The notes under the pieces were generated by a model that was not told where the DNA came from, did no database searches, and saw only the letters and a program-made list of their open reading frames with translations. A DNA stretch of 64,000 nucleotides from contig NZ_JAQVCH010000005.1 in NCBI RefSeq assembly GCF_028689845.1, positions 53,147-117,146 of the forward strand, in the 5' to 3' direction. Both the position numbers and the translations under genes were made by a program. Positions within the stretch are counted from its first letter, which is position 1. Each line of letters starts with the position of its first letter. Below are positions 17,751-26,853 of the stretch, piece after piece. This stretch comes from Flavobacterium sp. (GTDB lineage: Bacteria > Bacteroidota > Bacteroidia > Flavobacteriales > Flavobacteriaceae).

Positions 17751-18455
17751 TTGAAAAGTGCACAAGATTTTTTGGATGGTCAAATCCTACTCATAGACAA
17801 ACCGTATCGATGGTCGTCGTTTCAAACGGTGAACAAACTGAAATATGCGTTAAAACGAAATTTAGAACTTCCTAAGAATTTTAAAATCGGTCATGCTGGA
17901 ACCTTAGATCCATTAGCGACTGGCTTATTGATTGTTTGTACTGGAAAATTCACCAAACGCATCACTGAAATTCAAGGTCAATTAAAAGAATATACTGGAA
18001 CTTTTATGTTGGGAAGCACCACGTCTTCGTATGATTTAGAAACAGAAATTGATCAAACATATCCTACTTCTCATATTACTGAAACGCTTATTCAAAATGC
18101 AGTTTCACAATTTTTAGGTGAAATTGACCAAAAACCACCTGTTTTTTCGGCCATCAAAAAAGATGGTATTCGGATGTATGAACATGCCCGAGCTGGCGTA
18201 GAAGTTGAAATGGTCAGCCGAAAAACAACGATTTATACGTTTGAATTTACCCGAATTGCATTGCCCGAACTTGATTTTCGAGTAGTTTGCAGCAAAGGAA
18301 CCTATATTCGTTCCTTAGCCCATGATTTTGGGAAGGCACTGGAGTCTGGAGCACATTTAACGGCTTTACGTCGTACAAAAATTGGCGATTACAGCATTGA
18401 GAATGGAGTTTCTCCTGAAGATTTTGAAGAAAATTTAGTTTCTAGTAAAACGTAA
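17751..18455 (+). CDS. truB: tRNA pseudouridine-55 synthase
   Basis: TruB makes pseudouridine 55 in the T-loop of tRNAs. The 234-residue product has the catalytic motif GHAGTLDPLATG with the nucleophilic aspartate at residue 53, KPPVFSAIKKDGIRMYEHARAG near residue 130, and CSKGTYIRSLAHDFG near residue 181. The start is a TTG at 17751, directly before the conserved opening LDGQILLIDKPYRWSSF; no in-frame ATG fits. It shares an operon with uppP. Confidence 0.94.
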   Translation: MKSAQDFLDGQILLIDKPYRWSSFQTVNKLKYALKRNLELPKNFKIGHAGTLDPLATGLLIVCTGKFTKRITEIQGQLKEYTGTFMLGSTTSSYDLETEIDQTYPTSHITETLIQNAVSQFLGEIDQKPPVFSAIKKDGIRMYEHARAGVEVEMVSRKTTIYTFEFTRIALPELDFRVVCSKGTYIRSLAHDFGKALESGAHLTALRRTKIGDYSIENGVSPEDFEENLVSSKT

Positions 18456-18492
18456 TTGTTTTTTTCATAACTTTATTTTTATTTAATTCTTA

Positions 18493-18633
18493 ATGAGAAT
18501 GTCAAAAGATAAATCTAAAAACTTAGCAACTCCTGGCCCAATGTCTAAAGATGATTTTGCTTCATTGATTAAAGAAGCAGAAGAAGGCGAATTCATGACT
18601 GATAAAAAATTTGAAGAATGGAGATTGCAATGA
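18493..18633 (+). CDS. Small antitoxin-like protein upstream of a ParE remnant
   Basis: 46 codons opening MRMSKDKSKNL; the middle reads PMSKDDFASLIKEAEEGEF and the end EEWRLQ. Its length, acidic helical character and position resemble the antitoxin of a type II pair. Its TGA overlaps the ATG of the following ParE-like reading frame (ATGA at 18630-18633), the translational coupling usual for such operons. The frame itself appears intact, although the toxin frame is broken. I do not recognise a specific antitoxin family. Confidence 0.6.
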   Translation: MRMSKDKSKNLATPGPMSKDDFASLIKEAEEGEFMTDKKFEEWRLQ

Positions 18634-18948
18634 AAGAAGTAATCAGATCTTCATTTTATTTAGCAGACATTCAAGATATTTTTTGAGTACGGCGAAGCTT
18701 CATTTGGAGAAAAAGCAGCTTTGTTTTTTTTACGAGAATTTAAGGTCTATTGTTCGTAGTTTAGAAATCAACTACCTTCTTCATCCCGAATGTTGCTATT
18801 TGTAGACCAAAACAAAATTTACAGAAATATAATTCTAGGTTCTTATTTAATAATTTACTGAATAAAATCACATCAAATTGAAGTTTTAAGAGCTTTTCAT
18901 GGAAGTCGCTCACCTAGAATCATCAAACAAGTGAGAAAAATTAATATA
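18630..18948 (+). pseudogene. Decayed RelE/ParE-type toxin gene
   Basis: Reading in sections recovers a complete ParE-like protein. Frame 1 gives MKEVIRSSFYLADIQDIF, then an extra T in the T run at 18679-18684 creates TGA. The next frame gives EYGEASFGEKAALFFLREF, another shift leads to IVRSLEINYLLHPEC, then LFVDQNKIYRNIILGSYLI and, after an in-frame TGA, IKSHQIEVLRAFHGSRSPR. The last block is the C-terminal ParE/RelE strand and HGSR motif. At least three frameshifts and one stop make it non-functional. It lies between truB and the YiiX-like hydrolase. Confidence 0.8.
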
Positions 18949-19571
18949 TGAAACGTTTTCTTTTTTTAATCCTTTTATTTCAATTCAGCTGTTTTGTTCA
19001 GGCTCAAAAAATTCAATTGCAAACAGGTGACCTTCTTTTTCAAAAAATGAATTGTGGCGAATTATGTGAGGCCATCCATGCCGTTACAAAAGGCTATCAA
19101 GGGAATGATTTCAGTCATTTAGGTTTAGTTCTGATTGAAAATGACTCGGTATTTATTTTAGAAGCCGCAGGAAATGCAGTTCGGAAAGTAACATTAGAAG
19201 AGTTTTCTAAGAATACCACAACGACCATGTTTATCGGTCGCGTAAAAAAGAAGTATGAAAAACTAATTCCACAAGTAATTTCGTTTTCAAAAGAGCAACT
19301 CGGAATTCCGTATGATGATGATTATTTGTATGATAACGGAAAGTATTATTGCTCCGAATTGATTTATGATGCTTTCTTGAATGCGTATGGCAAACCTTTT
19401 TTTGAATTACAACCTATGACTTTTAAACAGCCCGAAACCAATGTGTTTTTTCCTGCTTGGGTTGCTTATTATAACGACTTAAAAATAGAAATCCCAGAAG
19501 GAAAACCAGGTTGTAATCCAGGTGGAATTTCTACTTCTAAAAAAATTAAAATTATAGGAAAATTAAACTAA
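18948..19571 (+). CDS. YiiX/YebB-like NlpC/P60 cysteine hydrolase, exported
   Basis: 207-residue protein with a signal peptide (MKRFLFLILLFQFSCFVQAQ) and a permuted papain-like NlpC/P60 domain of the YiiX/YebB group. It shows GDLLFQKM, a catalytic histidine in DFSHLGLV near residue 57, and a catalytic cysteine in YYCSELIYDAF near residue 130. Such enzymes cleave amide or thioester bonds in peptides or lipids; the target here is unknown. It overlaps the convergent thioredoxin-like gene by nine bases at its 3' end. Confidence 0.88.
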   Translation: MKRFLFLILLFQFSCFVQAQKIQLQTGDLLFQKMNCGELCEAIHAVTKGYQGNDFSHLGLVLIENDSVFILEAAGNAVRKVTLEEFSKNTTTTMFIGRVKKKYEKLIPQVISFSKEQLGIPYDDDYLYDNGKYYCSELIYDAFLNAYGKPFFELQPMTFKQPETNVFFPAWVAYYNDLKIEIPEGKPGCNPGGISTSKKIKIIGKLN

Positions 19572-20177
19572 TTGCGATTCCTGTTGCTCAATTAAAAGCA
19601 AGATTTCCGTTTGAGTACTCACCCCTTTATCTTGTAAATACCATTTTTGAAGCTCGGTTTTAGCCGTTTCATCTACAACGCCATGGGTTGCTTTATAATC
19701 GATTATTAAATTTTTTGCTCCAAGTGGTCTTGGTCCCCAATCGCCAAGAACCGTATTCGTTTCAGCATCTATTACCACTAATTTCGGAATTGCCTTTCCT
19801 CCATTGGTTAAAAACAGATTCATCAACTCTTCGTTTTCATCACGAAGAGCGACACGCATTTCGATATTTTCTGAAAATTCTGCCATTTTATGCATGATGG
19901 GAAGTAACTGAGCGGCATCGCCACACCAACCTTCAGAAATTACTAACCAAATATATTTTGTTTTTAACGTTGACAATGCGATTTTAACCTGTTCCGTCAG
20001 GGCAATGGTTTTTTCTAATCGATTCATCCGTGCCTCGTTCAAAGCGGTATAATTCGCTAAAGCTTCTGATTGTTCTAATCCCGTCACTTTTCCTTGTCGC
20101 AATAAACTAGTCACCTGATTTCTGTATTCAGAATAAGAATAACTGTTTTCTAAACTGTTTTTTATAATCGTTTGCAT
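19563..20177 (-). CDS. Thioredoxin-family protein lacking the second redox cysteine
   Basis: 204-residue cytosolic protein with a helical N-terminal region and a thioredoxin-like fold from about residue 75. The active-site position reads SEGWCGDAAQLLP, so the usual CxxC is reduced to one cysteine. Later blocks GGKAIPKLVVIDAE and DWGPRP contain the cis-proline turn. It is more likely a binding or glutathione-type single-cysteine protein than a dithiol reductase. It is convergent with the YiiX-like gene and divergent from pyrH. Confidence 0.85.
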   Translation of the reverse strand: MQTIIKNSLENSYSYSEYRNQVTSLLRQGKVTGLEQSEALANYTALNEARMNRLEKTIALTEQVKIALSTLKTKYIWLVISEGWCGDAAQLLPIMHKMAEFSENIEMRVALRDENEELMNLFLTNGGKAIPKLVVIDAETNTVLGDWGPRPLGAKNLIIDYKATHGVVDETAKTELQKWYLQDKGVSTQTEILLLIEQQESQLV

Positions 20178-20381
20178 ACTTTAAAATTTAAGAATACAAA
20201 AGTACACGCTATTCTATCATAAATAAGTAACAATTATTACAAAGTCGAATATTTACAAATACATTGTAAAAATTAAGTAAAAACAGAATCATAAAACCAA
20301 CTAGAAATAAATTTTCATCTCTTAAAAAGAGAAAATAATACGAGAAATAGTTTGAAGAATAGTTAAAAAGCAATAATTCTT

Positions 20382-20389
20382 TATATTTG
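20382..20389 (+). promoter_or_regulatory. -7 promoter element of pyrH-frr
   Basis: TATATTTG matches TAnnTTTG, 23 bases upstream of the pyrH ATG. Confidence 0.6.
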
Positions 20390-20412
20390 CACCAGAAAAC
20401 CACACACAACTC

Positions 20413-21120
20413 ATGAAATACAAAAGAATATTACTCAAATTAAGCGGCGAAGCGTTAATGGGAGACCGTCAATATGGTATTGACCCAAAGCGATTAGCAG
20501 AATACGCTCAAGAAATTAAGCAAATTCATAACCAAGGTGTTGAAATTGCCATTGTAATTGGCGGAGGAAATATTTTTAGAGGAATTGCTGGAGCCAGTAA
20601 TGGAATGGATCGAGTTCAAGGCGATTATATGGGCATGTTAGCCACCGTGATAAACGGCATGGCTTTACAAGGAGCTTTGGAAGAAGCAGGAATGCTAACT
20701 CGTTTGCAAACCGCTTTAAAAATTGAAGCCATTGCAGAGCCTTATATTAAAAGAAGAGCGGTTAGACATCTAGAAAAAGGCCGAATTGTCATTTTTGGTG
20801 CTGGAACAGGTAACCCTTATTTTACTACAGATACCGCTGCTGTTTTACGTGGTGTAGAAGTCGGAGCCGATGTAATTTTAAAAGGAACTCGTGTAGATGG
20901 CGTTTATAATACTGACCCAGAAAAAAACAAAGACGCTGTAAAATTCGACTTTATTTCTTTTGAAGACGTATTAAAAAAAGGACTAAATGTAATGGATACA
21001 ACTGCTTTTACGTTGAGTCAAGAAAACAAATTGCCAATTATTATTTTTGACATGAATAAAGAAGGTAATTTATTAAAGGTTTGTAATGGAGAACCTATCG
21101 GGACAACCGTTACGATTTAA
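20413..21120 (+). CDS. pyrH: Uridylate kinase
   Basis: UMP kinase forming UDP from UMP and ATP for pyrimidine nucleotide supply. The 235-residue amino-acid-kinase fold shows [10 protein letters not shown] at the N-terminus, [10 protein letters not shown] near residue 53, [13 protein letters not shown] near residue 138, and [11 protein letters not shown] near residue 168. It is followed by frr on the same strand, the usual bacterial pairing, and is preceded by a clear TATATTTG promoter. Confidence 0.97.
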   Translation: MKYKRILLKLSGEALMGDRQYGIDPKRLAEYAQEIKQIHNQGVEIAIVIGGGNIFRGIAGASNGMDRVQGDYMGMLATVINGMALQGALEEAGMLTRLQTALKIEAIAEPYIKRRAVRHLEKGRIVIFGAGTGNPYFTTDTAAVLRGVEVGADVILKGTRVDGVYNTDPEKNKDAVKFDFISFEDVLKKGLNVMDTTAFTLSQENKLPIIIFDMNKEGNLLKVCNGEPIGTTVTI

Positions 21121-21185
21121 AGAAAATTAAGTATTAAGACAAATAAAAAAGACTTTGTGTCTAAAAATTTAAAAATCGAACTAAA

Positions 21186-21749
21186 ATGACTGAAGAAATA
21201 AATTTTATTATCGATACGGCAAAAGAACACATGAACGGTACAATTGCCCATTTAGAAAAAGAATTTCTAAACATCAGAGCTGGAAAAGCTAGTCCGCAAA
21301 TGTTGGGTGGCGTTTTTGTGGATTATTATGGTTCACAGACACCCTTGTCACAAGTGGCCAACGTGAATGTTCCTGATGCTCGAACCATAACCGTTACGCC
21401 TTGGGAGAAAGGGATGCTTCATCCAATTGAAAAAGCAATCCAAATCGCCAATTTAGGGTTTAACCCGATGAACAATGGCGATAACATTATTATTTCTGTT
21501 CCGCCCTTAACGGAAGAACGCCGTCGCGATTTAGTAAAACAAGCAAAATCAGAAGCAGAAGATGCTAAAATCGGAATTAGAAATGCTAGAAAAGATGCTA
21601 ATACTGACATTAAAAAAGAAGAGAAAAACGGCACTTCAGAAGATATCTGTAAAGACGCTGAAGAAATTATTCAAAAAGTAACCGACACCTACATTAGAAA
21701 AATCGAAGAACATTTGGCGTTTAAAGAAGCCGAAATCATGAAAGTATAA
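21186..21749 (+). CDS. frr: Ribosome recycling factor
   Basis: Releases ribosomes from mRNA after termination together with EF-G. The 187 residues are close to the standard 185. The three-helix bundle motifs are visible: LNIRAGKASPQML near residue 29, VTPWEKGMLHPIEKAI near residue 70, and LTEERRRDLVKQAK near residue 108. It lies 65 bases after pyrH and is followed by an intrinsic terminator at 21754-21780. Confidence 0.97.
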   Translation: MTEEINFIIDTAKEHMNGTIAHLEKEFLNIRAGKASPQMLGGVFVDYYGSQTPLSQVANVNVPDARTITVTPWEKGMLHPIEKAIQIANLGFNPMNNGDNIIISVPPLTEERRRDLVKQAKSEAEDAKIGIRNARKDANTDIKKEEKNGTSEDICKDAEEIIQKVTDTYIRKIEEHLAFKEAEIMKV

Positions 21750-21753
21750 CTTC

Positions 21754-21780
21754 AAATCCACTTGAAAAAGTGGATTTTTT
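21754..21780 (+). terminator. Terminator of pyrH-frr
   Basis: Arms AAATCCACTT (21754-21763) and AAGTGGATTT (21768-21777) with a 4-base loop, running into a T tract. Confidence 0.85.
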
Positions 21781-21793
21781 TGTTTAAATAACC

Positions 21794-21801
21794 TACTTTT
21801 G
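21794..21801 (+). promoter_or_regulatory. -7 promoter element of the DUF5686 gene
   Basis: TACTTTTG matches TAnnTTTG, 17 bases upstream of the ATG at 21819. Confidence 0.55.
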
Positions 21802-21818
21802 TTATTCTTTTTTATAAT

Positions 21819-24305
21819 ATGAACAAGTTTCTTTTATTTTTTCTTTTATGTTCGGTTGGTGCACAAGCACAATACCGAATTGCAGGAATTATAAAAGATG
21901 CGGCTACTCAAAAACCGCTTCCGTTTGCAATTATTGAAACCCCGAAAGGAATTCAAACAAGTTCTGATGTAACTGGAATTTTTCAATTGGAATCAAAAAA
22001 CCCTTTTGAAACCATTGTCATCTCTTATATTGGTTATAAAACGTTTACTTTATTTGTTAAAAACAAAAATTATGTAACGGTAAACCTCATGCCAAATCTA
22101 CAAAGTGAAAGCATCGATTCATTAACCACTAAAAAAAACGAAACAATTTCCTTAATTAAAAATGTAATCTATAAGGAACCGCAAAACAATCCGCAAAAAA
22201 AATTAGCCTCTTTTCAATTTAAAATTTACAACAAACTAATTGTGACTGCCAATCCTGATTCCATTCCGAATCAAGTAGAATGGATAGAAAGCAACAGTAA
22301 TAAGATTAAAATTGATTCTTCCTCTTTAAAATTTAAACGTCTAGTTTCTAAACAACATTTGTTTTTAATGGAAAAGGTTTCGCTTTTCCAGCAAGAAAAA
22401 AACAAAGTAAAAGAAACGGTATTAGGCACAAAAATGTCAGGTTTTAAAAATTCCTTTTATGAAATTATTGGTTTCAATTTGCAATCTTTTTCGCCTTATG
22501 ATGAAAAATATGAGTTTTTTGAAACAAAATATGTCAGTCCGATTTCCAGTCTTGGATTAAAAGATTATGACTATCAATTTTTGAATTCTGTCAAAATAAA
22601 CAACCGAACTTGTTATGCGGTTTATTTTATAAACAAAAGAAAACGAAATAAAAATGGCTTAGAAGGCGTGCTTTATATCGATTCTGAAAATTTTGGTTTA
22701 GCAAAAGCCATTATTCGAATACGCGGAATTTTAGACATAACTTCTATTCATGATTTTGATTATTTACCAAATGAAAACCTTTGGTTTCCCATCATGAACG
22801 AATTTAAAGTGGTGAAAGGTCAAAATGATGATCCGCTTAAAATTTTAGGCGGAACGATTTATTTTGATGGTGAATATGAACAAATGGGTTTGAAAAAGAA
22901 AAAAGATCCAACTGACTTTTCGTATATTCAATCTAAATCCTATTTTTTTGACCGTGAGTTTAACGTTCCAATCGATATCAACCGCTCGTCGGTCGTGATT
23001 GAAATAAAAAATGATGCTGTAAAAAAAGATAATGCATTTTGGAATTCCTATCGCATGGACAGCTTGGATTTGCGAAGTAAAAACACCTATCAATCGCTAG
23101 ACAGTTTAGCTTATCGAAAAGGAATCGACTCCAAATTGTTTTTTGGCAGAAAGATAATCAACGGCTATGCTCCCTTAGGTTTTTTTGATTTTGATTTGCG
23201 TTACTTAATTAGCTTTAACAATTATGAAGGATTTCGATTTGGATTGGGCGGCATTACCAATGAAAGATTTTCTAATAAATTTAGGCTGGAAGGTTATAGT
23301 GCATATGGCTTAAAAGACCAAGAAGTAAAATATAAAATTGGTGCTGCTACTCGTTTAGATGAATTTTCGAACACGTGGATGGGAATCAATTACACCGATG
23401 ATATTTTGGAAATTGGTAGTACCAAATTCACCATAGACAAACGTGTTTTCAAAGTTTATGATCCGCGACCCATTAACGTGAATACCTTTTATCATCATGA
23501 AAGTTGGAGTGGTTTTATAGAAAGTAAAATTTTATCTAAATCAGAAAGTATTTGGCAATTAACACAGTCAGAAATCACCCCTCTTTTCAATTATTTATTT
23601 TATAATGATGGAAAAGAATATTCCTCTTATACCATGACCACCGCTTCCTTTTCGATGCAATGGAACCCATTTAGTGATTTTATGCAAACTCCAAATGGAA
23701 AAATTGAAATAGAAAAAAGGTTTCCCATTTTTTCGCTTCAGCTCACGCAAACCATTCCGGATTTTCTAGGTAATAATTTTGATTTTACAAAAATCGACTT
23801 TCGTTTTAAATACCAAAAAAAATTTATTAATGGTCAGAAGTCAACGTTTTTATTACAATCTGGAATTGCACTTGGCGATGTTCCGATAACACATTTATAC
23901 AGTTCGTCACCAAATAATTTTAATCTAAGCAACGTTTGGAGAAGAATAACCGTTGCAGGTGAAAATAGCTTTGAAACCATGTTTTTTAATGAGTTTTTCT
24001 CTAGTCGGTACTTTATGGTTCATGCCAAACATGGATTTAAACGTATTGAACTCTTTCCAAAAGTAAAACCCTCTTTGGCTTTAGTAACTCGAATGGCTTT
24101 TGGAGCAATGGACAATCCAGACCAACATCTTGACATTACTTATAAAACATTAAATCAAGGATTTTTTGAATCGGGGATTGAATTAAATCAAGTTTTATAC
24201 GGTTTTGGTCTTGGTGGTTATTATCGTTATGGTGCCAATCACTTGCCGAAATTCGCAAACAATATCGCTATAAAAATTACTTTTTCTTTTGAATTGAGTT
24301 TGTAA
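21819..24305 (+). CDS. DUF5686 / carboxypeptidase-regulatory-like outer membrane protein
   Basis: 828-residue exported protein. It has a signal peptide (to about residue 18), a carboxypeptidase-regulatory-like beta domain (residues about 20-95: GIIKDAATQKPLPFA, ISYIGYKTF), a central DUF5686 region, and a long C-terminal part rich in alternating hydrophobic and aromatic residues ending KITFSFELSL, typical of an outer membrane beta barrel. In Bacteroidota such proteins resemble plugless relatives of TonB-dependent receptors; the ligand is unknown. It stands alone between the frr terminator and the MMPL gene. Confidence 0.85.
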   Translation: MNKFLLFFLLCSVGAQAQYRIAGIIKDAATQKPLPFAIIETPKGIQTSSDVTGIFQLESKNPFETIVISYIGYKTFTLFVKNKNYVTVNLMPNLQSESIDSLTTKKNETISLIKNVIYKEPQNNPQKKLASFQFKIYNKLIVTANPDSIPNQVEWIESNSNKIKIDSSSLKFKRLVSKQHLFLMEKVSLFQQEKNKVKETVLGTKMSGFKNSFYEIIGFNLQSFSPYDEKYEFFETKYVSPISSLGLKDYDYQFLNSVKINNRTCYAVYFINKRKRNKNGLEGVLYIDSENFGLAKAIIRIRGILDITSIHDFDYLPNENLWFPIMNEFKVVKGQNDDPLKILGGTIYFDGEYEQMGLKKKKDPTDFSYIQSKSYFFDREFNVPIDINRSSVVIEIKNDAVKKDNAFWNSYRMDSLDLRSKNTYQSLDSLAYRKGIDSKLFFGRKIINGYAPLGFFDFDLRYLISFNNYEGFRFGLGGITNERFSNKFRLEGYSAYGLKDQEVKYKIGAATRLDEFSNTWMGINYTDDILEIGSTKFTIDKRVFKVYDPRPINVNTFYHHESWSGFIESKILSKSESIWQLTQSEITPLFNYLFYNDGKEYSSYTMTTASFSMQWNPFSDFMQTPNGKIEIEKRFPIFSLQLTQTIPDFLGNNFDFTKIDFRFKYQKKFINGQKSTFLLQSGIALGDVPITHLYSSSPNNFNLSNVWRRITVAGENSFETMFFNEFFSSRYFMVHAKHGFKRIELFPKVKPSLALVTRMAFGAMDNPDQHLDITYKTLNQGFFESGIELNQVLYGFGLGGYYRYGANHLPKFANNIAIKITFSFELSL

Positions 24306-24368
24306 ATAATTCCTTTTTTGCACTCTTTTTAATTTTATTGAAAATCGCTATTTTAGCCTTGATTTCAT

Positions 24369-24376
24369 TACCTTTG
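24369..24376 (+). promoter_or_regulatory. -7 promoter element of the MMPL exporter gene
   Basis: TACCTTTG matches TAnnTTTG, 20 bases upstream of the ATG at 24397. Confidence 0.55.
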
Positions 24377-24396
24377 CATCTTCATAAAACAATCCT

Positions 24397-26784
24397 ATGT
24401 CCAAATGGTTTAGCGTGGGTTTTTGGGAGTCTGTTGCCCGAGTAATCCTTCGAAATAGAATAACAATACTTTCCATCATTTTTTTATTTACAGTGTTTTT
24501 AGCATTGCAATGGAAAAATATGCGGTTTACATATACGGAGGCCAATTTACTTCCAGATCACCACGAAGTTAACCTTCAGTACAACGACTTTCTTGAAAAA
24601 TTTGGAGAAGAAGGTAATTTGATTATAATCGGAATTAAGGATTCTACTTTTTTCACGCCTAAAAAATTTCAAGCTTGGATTCAACTGATGGATACTTTAA
24701 AAAAATCCAAAGAAGTTGAATTGGTTATTTCGGTAGATGATTTAAAAAAATTAAATAAAAACGAAAATTTAGAAACTTTTGAATTTATTGATTTTATTGA
24801 TAAATCCAAATCCAATAACGCCGAATATTTGATAGAGAAGCAGAAAGAATTGTTTGAAAAACTTCCTTTCTACGAACATCTATTACTTAATAAAAAAACT
24901 GGAACCATTCGTTCAGCACTTTATTTAGATAAAAAAATTGTCAACACAAGTGTTCGAAAAGATTTTATTGAAAAAGTACTGATACCAGAAGTTGAAAAAT
25001 TTGAAAAATCGACAGGAATAGATTTAAAAGTTTCGGGAATGCCCTATATCCGAACGTTGAATTCGCAAAATATTGTAGATGAAATTGGAATATTTATTGG
25101 AGCGGCTTTATTAGTCACTTCACTTATTTTCTTCTTTTTCTTTCGCAGTTTCAGAGCAACTTTTATCTCCATGTGTGTAGTGATTGTTGGTGTAATGTGG
25201 TCTTTTGGAACTTTGGGATTATTAGGATATGAAATAACGGTTTTAACCGCTATTATTCCGCCGTTAATTATTGTAATTGGAATACCCAATTGTATTTTCT
25301 TGATTAACAAATACCAACAGGAGATTCAAAACCATGGCAATCAGGCAAAATCTTTGCAACGCGTAATTTCTAAAGTAGGAAATGCCACGTTGATGACTAA
25401 TTTAACCACTGCTGCTGGTTTTGCTACCTTCATTATTACGGATAGTGAATTATTGACAGAGTTTGGTATAATTGCTTCTATCAATATTGTCTTATTATTC
25501 ATTTTATGTTTATTGATCATTCCAATTGTTTATAGTTTTATGCCTTTGCCAAAAGACAAACATTTAAAACATTTAAATAAAGCTTATACTAGATCATTTG
25601 TAAATTGGATTGAAAAAACTGTCAAAAACAATCGAATTGCTATATTTTCAACTGCAATTACCTTACTTGTAATTAGTATTATCGGGATTTATCAAATTAA
25701 GATTTCTGGCAGTCTAATTGAAGACATGCCTAAAAAAACTGGTTTTTTTAAAGATATTGTCTTTTTTGAAAAAGAATTTGATGGCATCATGCCTTTGGAA
25801 ATAATGATTGACACCAAACGCAAAAAAGGTGTTATGAAATTAAGTACCCTAAAAAAAATGGAAGAAGTTCAGGAAGTCATTTCTGAAATTCCAGAGTTAT
25901 CCAGCCCAATGTCTGTTGTAAACGTCGTTAAATATGCTAAACAAGCCTATTACAATGGCAATCCAGAGTATTATGAACTGCCAACGGCTCAAGAACAAGG
26001 GTTTATTTTGACGTATGCTAAAAATGCGACAAAAGACAAGAATGAAAACTTCATGAAAAGCTATGTAGATTCTACCGGTCAACATGCACGCATAACAACC
26101 TTCATGAAAGATATCGGAACCGATAAAATGGATAAAATTGAAGATAAATTGTGGGATAAAATCAATACTGTTTTTCCGCCAGACCGTTACACCGTGACCA
26201 TGACCGGAAAAGCATTGGTTTTTCAAAAAGGCACCGACTTTTTAGTAAATAATTTAATCGTTTCCCTATTGTTTGCCATCTTTTTAATCTCGCTCTTCAT
26301 GGCATATTTGTTTCGGTCTTTTAAAATGATTATCGTTTCATTAATTCCAAACTTACTGCCATTAATAATTACAGCCGGATTAATGGGCTATCTTGGCGTG
26401 CCTATCAAACCGTCTACCATTTTGGTATTTAGTATTGCATTTGGTATTTCGGTAGACGATACGATTCACTTTTTAGCCAAATACCGTCAGGAATTAAAAG
26501 CCAATGATTGGAAAATCAGAAAATCGGTATTTAGTGCCTTACGAGAAACTGGAGTAAGTATGTTTTACACCTCTATTGTTTTATTTTTCGGTTTTTCGGT
26601 TTTCATGATTTCTAGTTTTGGCGGAACGGTAGCTTTGGGAGGCTTAGTATCGGCAACTTTGCTTTTTGCAATGTTGTCTAACCTACTTTTATTACCCGCT
26701 TTATTGCTTTCGTTAGAAAAAACAATTGCGAATAAAGAAGAGTTTATAGAACCAACTATAGACATCTTAGTAGAAGAAGAATAA
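24397..26784 (+). CDS. MMPL/RND-family exporter
   Basis: 795-residue inner membrane protein with two-fold RND symmetry: helix 1, a periplasmic domain (residues about 50-220), a block of five helices (about 225-385), then a repeat of helix, periplasmic domain (about 430-615) and a second five-helix block. VSVDDTIHFLAKYRQEL near residue 685 is the family signature of the second half, and PNCIFLINKYQQEI the matching site in the first half. It resembles MmpL/HpnN-type lipid exporters or sterol-sensing proteins rather than AcrB. No partner gene is adjacent. Confidence 0.87.
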   Translation: MSKWFSVGFWESVARVILRNRITILSIIFLFTVFLALQWKNMRFTYTEANLLPDHHEVNLQYNDFLEKFGEEGNLIIIGIKDSTFFTPKKFQAWIQLMDTLKKSKEVELVISVDDLKKLNKNENLETFEFIDFIDKSKSNNAEYLIEKQKELFEKLPFYEHLLLNKKTGTIRSALYLDKKIVNTSVRKDFIEKVLIPEVEKFEKSTGIDLKVSGMPYIRTLNSQNIVDEIGIFIGAALLVTSLIFFFFFRSFRATFISMCVVIVGVMWSFGTLGLLGYEITVLTAIIPPLIIVIGIPNCIFLINKYQQEIQNHGNQAKSLQRVISKVGNATLMTNLTTAAGFATFIITDSELLTEFGIIASINIVLLFILCLLIIPIVYSFMPLPKDKHLKHLNKAYTRSFVNWIEKTVKNNRIAIFSTAITLLVISIIGIYQIKISGSLIEDMPKKTGFFKDIVFFEKEFDGIMPLEIMIDTKRKKGVMKLSTLKKMEEVQEVISEIPELSSPMSVVNVVKYAKQAYYNGNPEYYELPTAQEQGFILTYAKNATKDKNENFMKSYVDSTGQHARITTFMKDIGTDKMDKIEDKLWDKINTVFPPDRYTVTMTGKALVFQKGTDFLVNNLIVSLLFAIFLISLFMAYLFRSFKMIIVSLIPNLLPLIITAGLMGYLGVPIKPSTILVFSIAFGISVDDTIHFLAKYRQELKANDWKIRKSVFSALRETGVSMFYTSIVLFFGFSVFMISSFGGTVALGGLVSATLLFAMLSNLLLLPALLLSLEKTIANKEEFIEPTIDILVEEE

Positions 26785-26826
26785 GATTATCCTGAAACAA
26801 AATCACAAAAAAAACACACGAGTTAG

Positions 26827-26834
26827 TATATTTG
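26827..26834 (+). promoter_or_regulatory. -7 promoter element of asnS
   Basis: TATATTTG matches TAnnTTTG, 19 bases upstream of the ATG. Confidence 0.6.
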
Positions 26835-26853
26835 TATCGTAAATTTATAGAAA

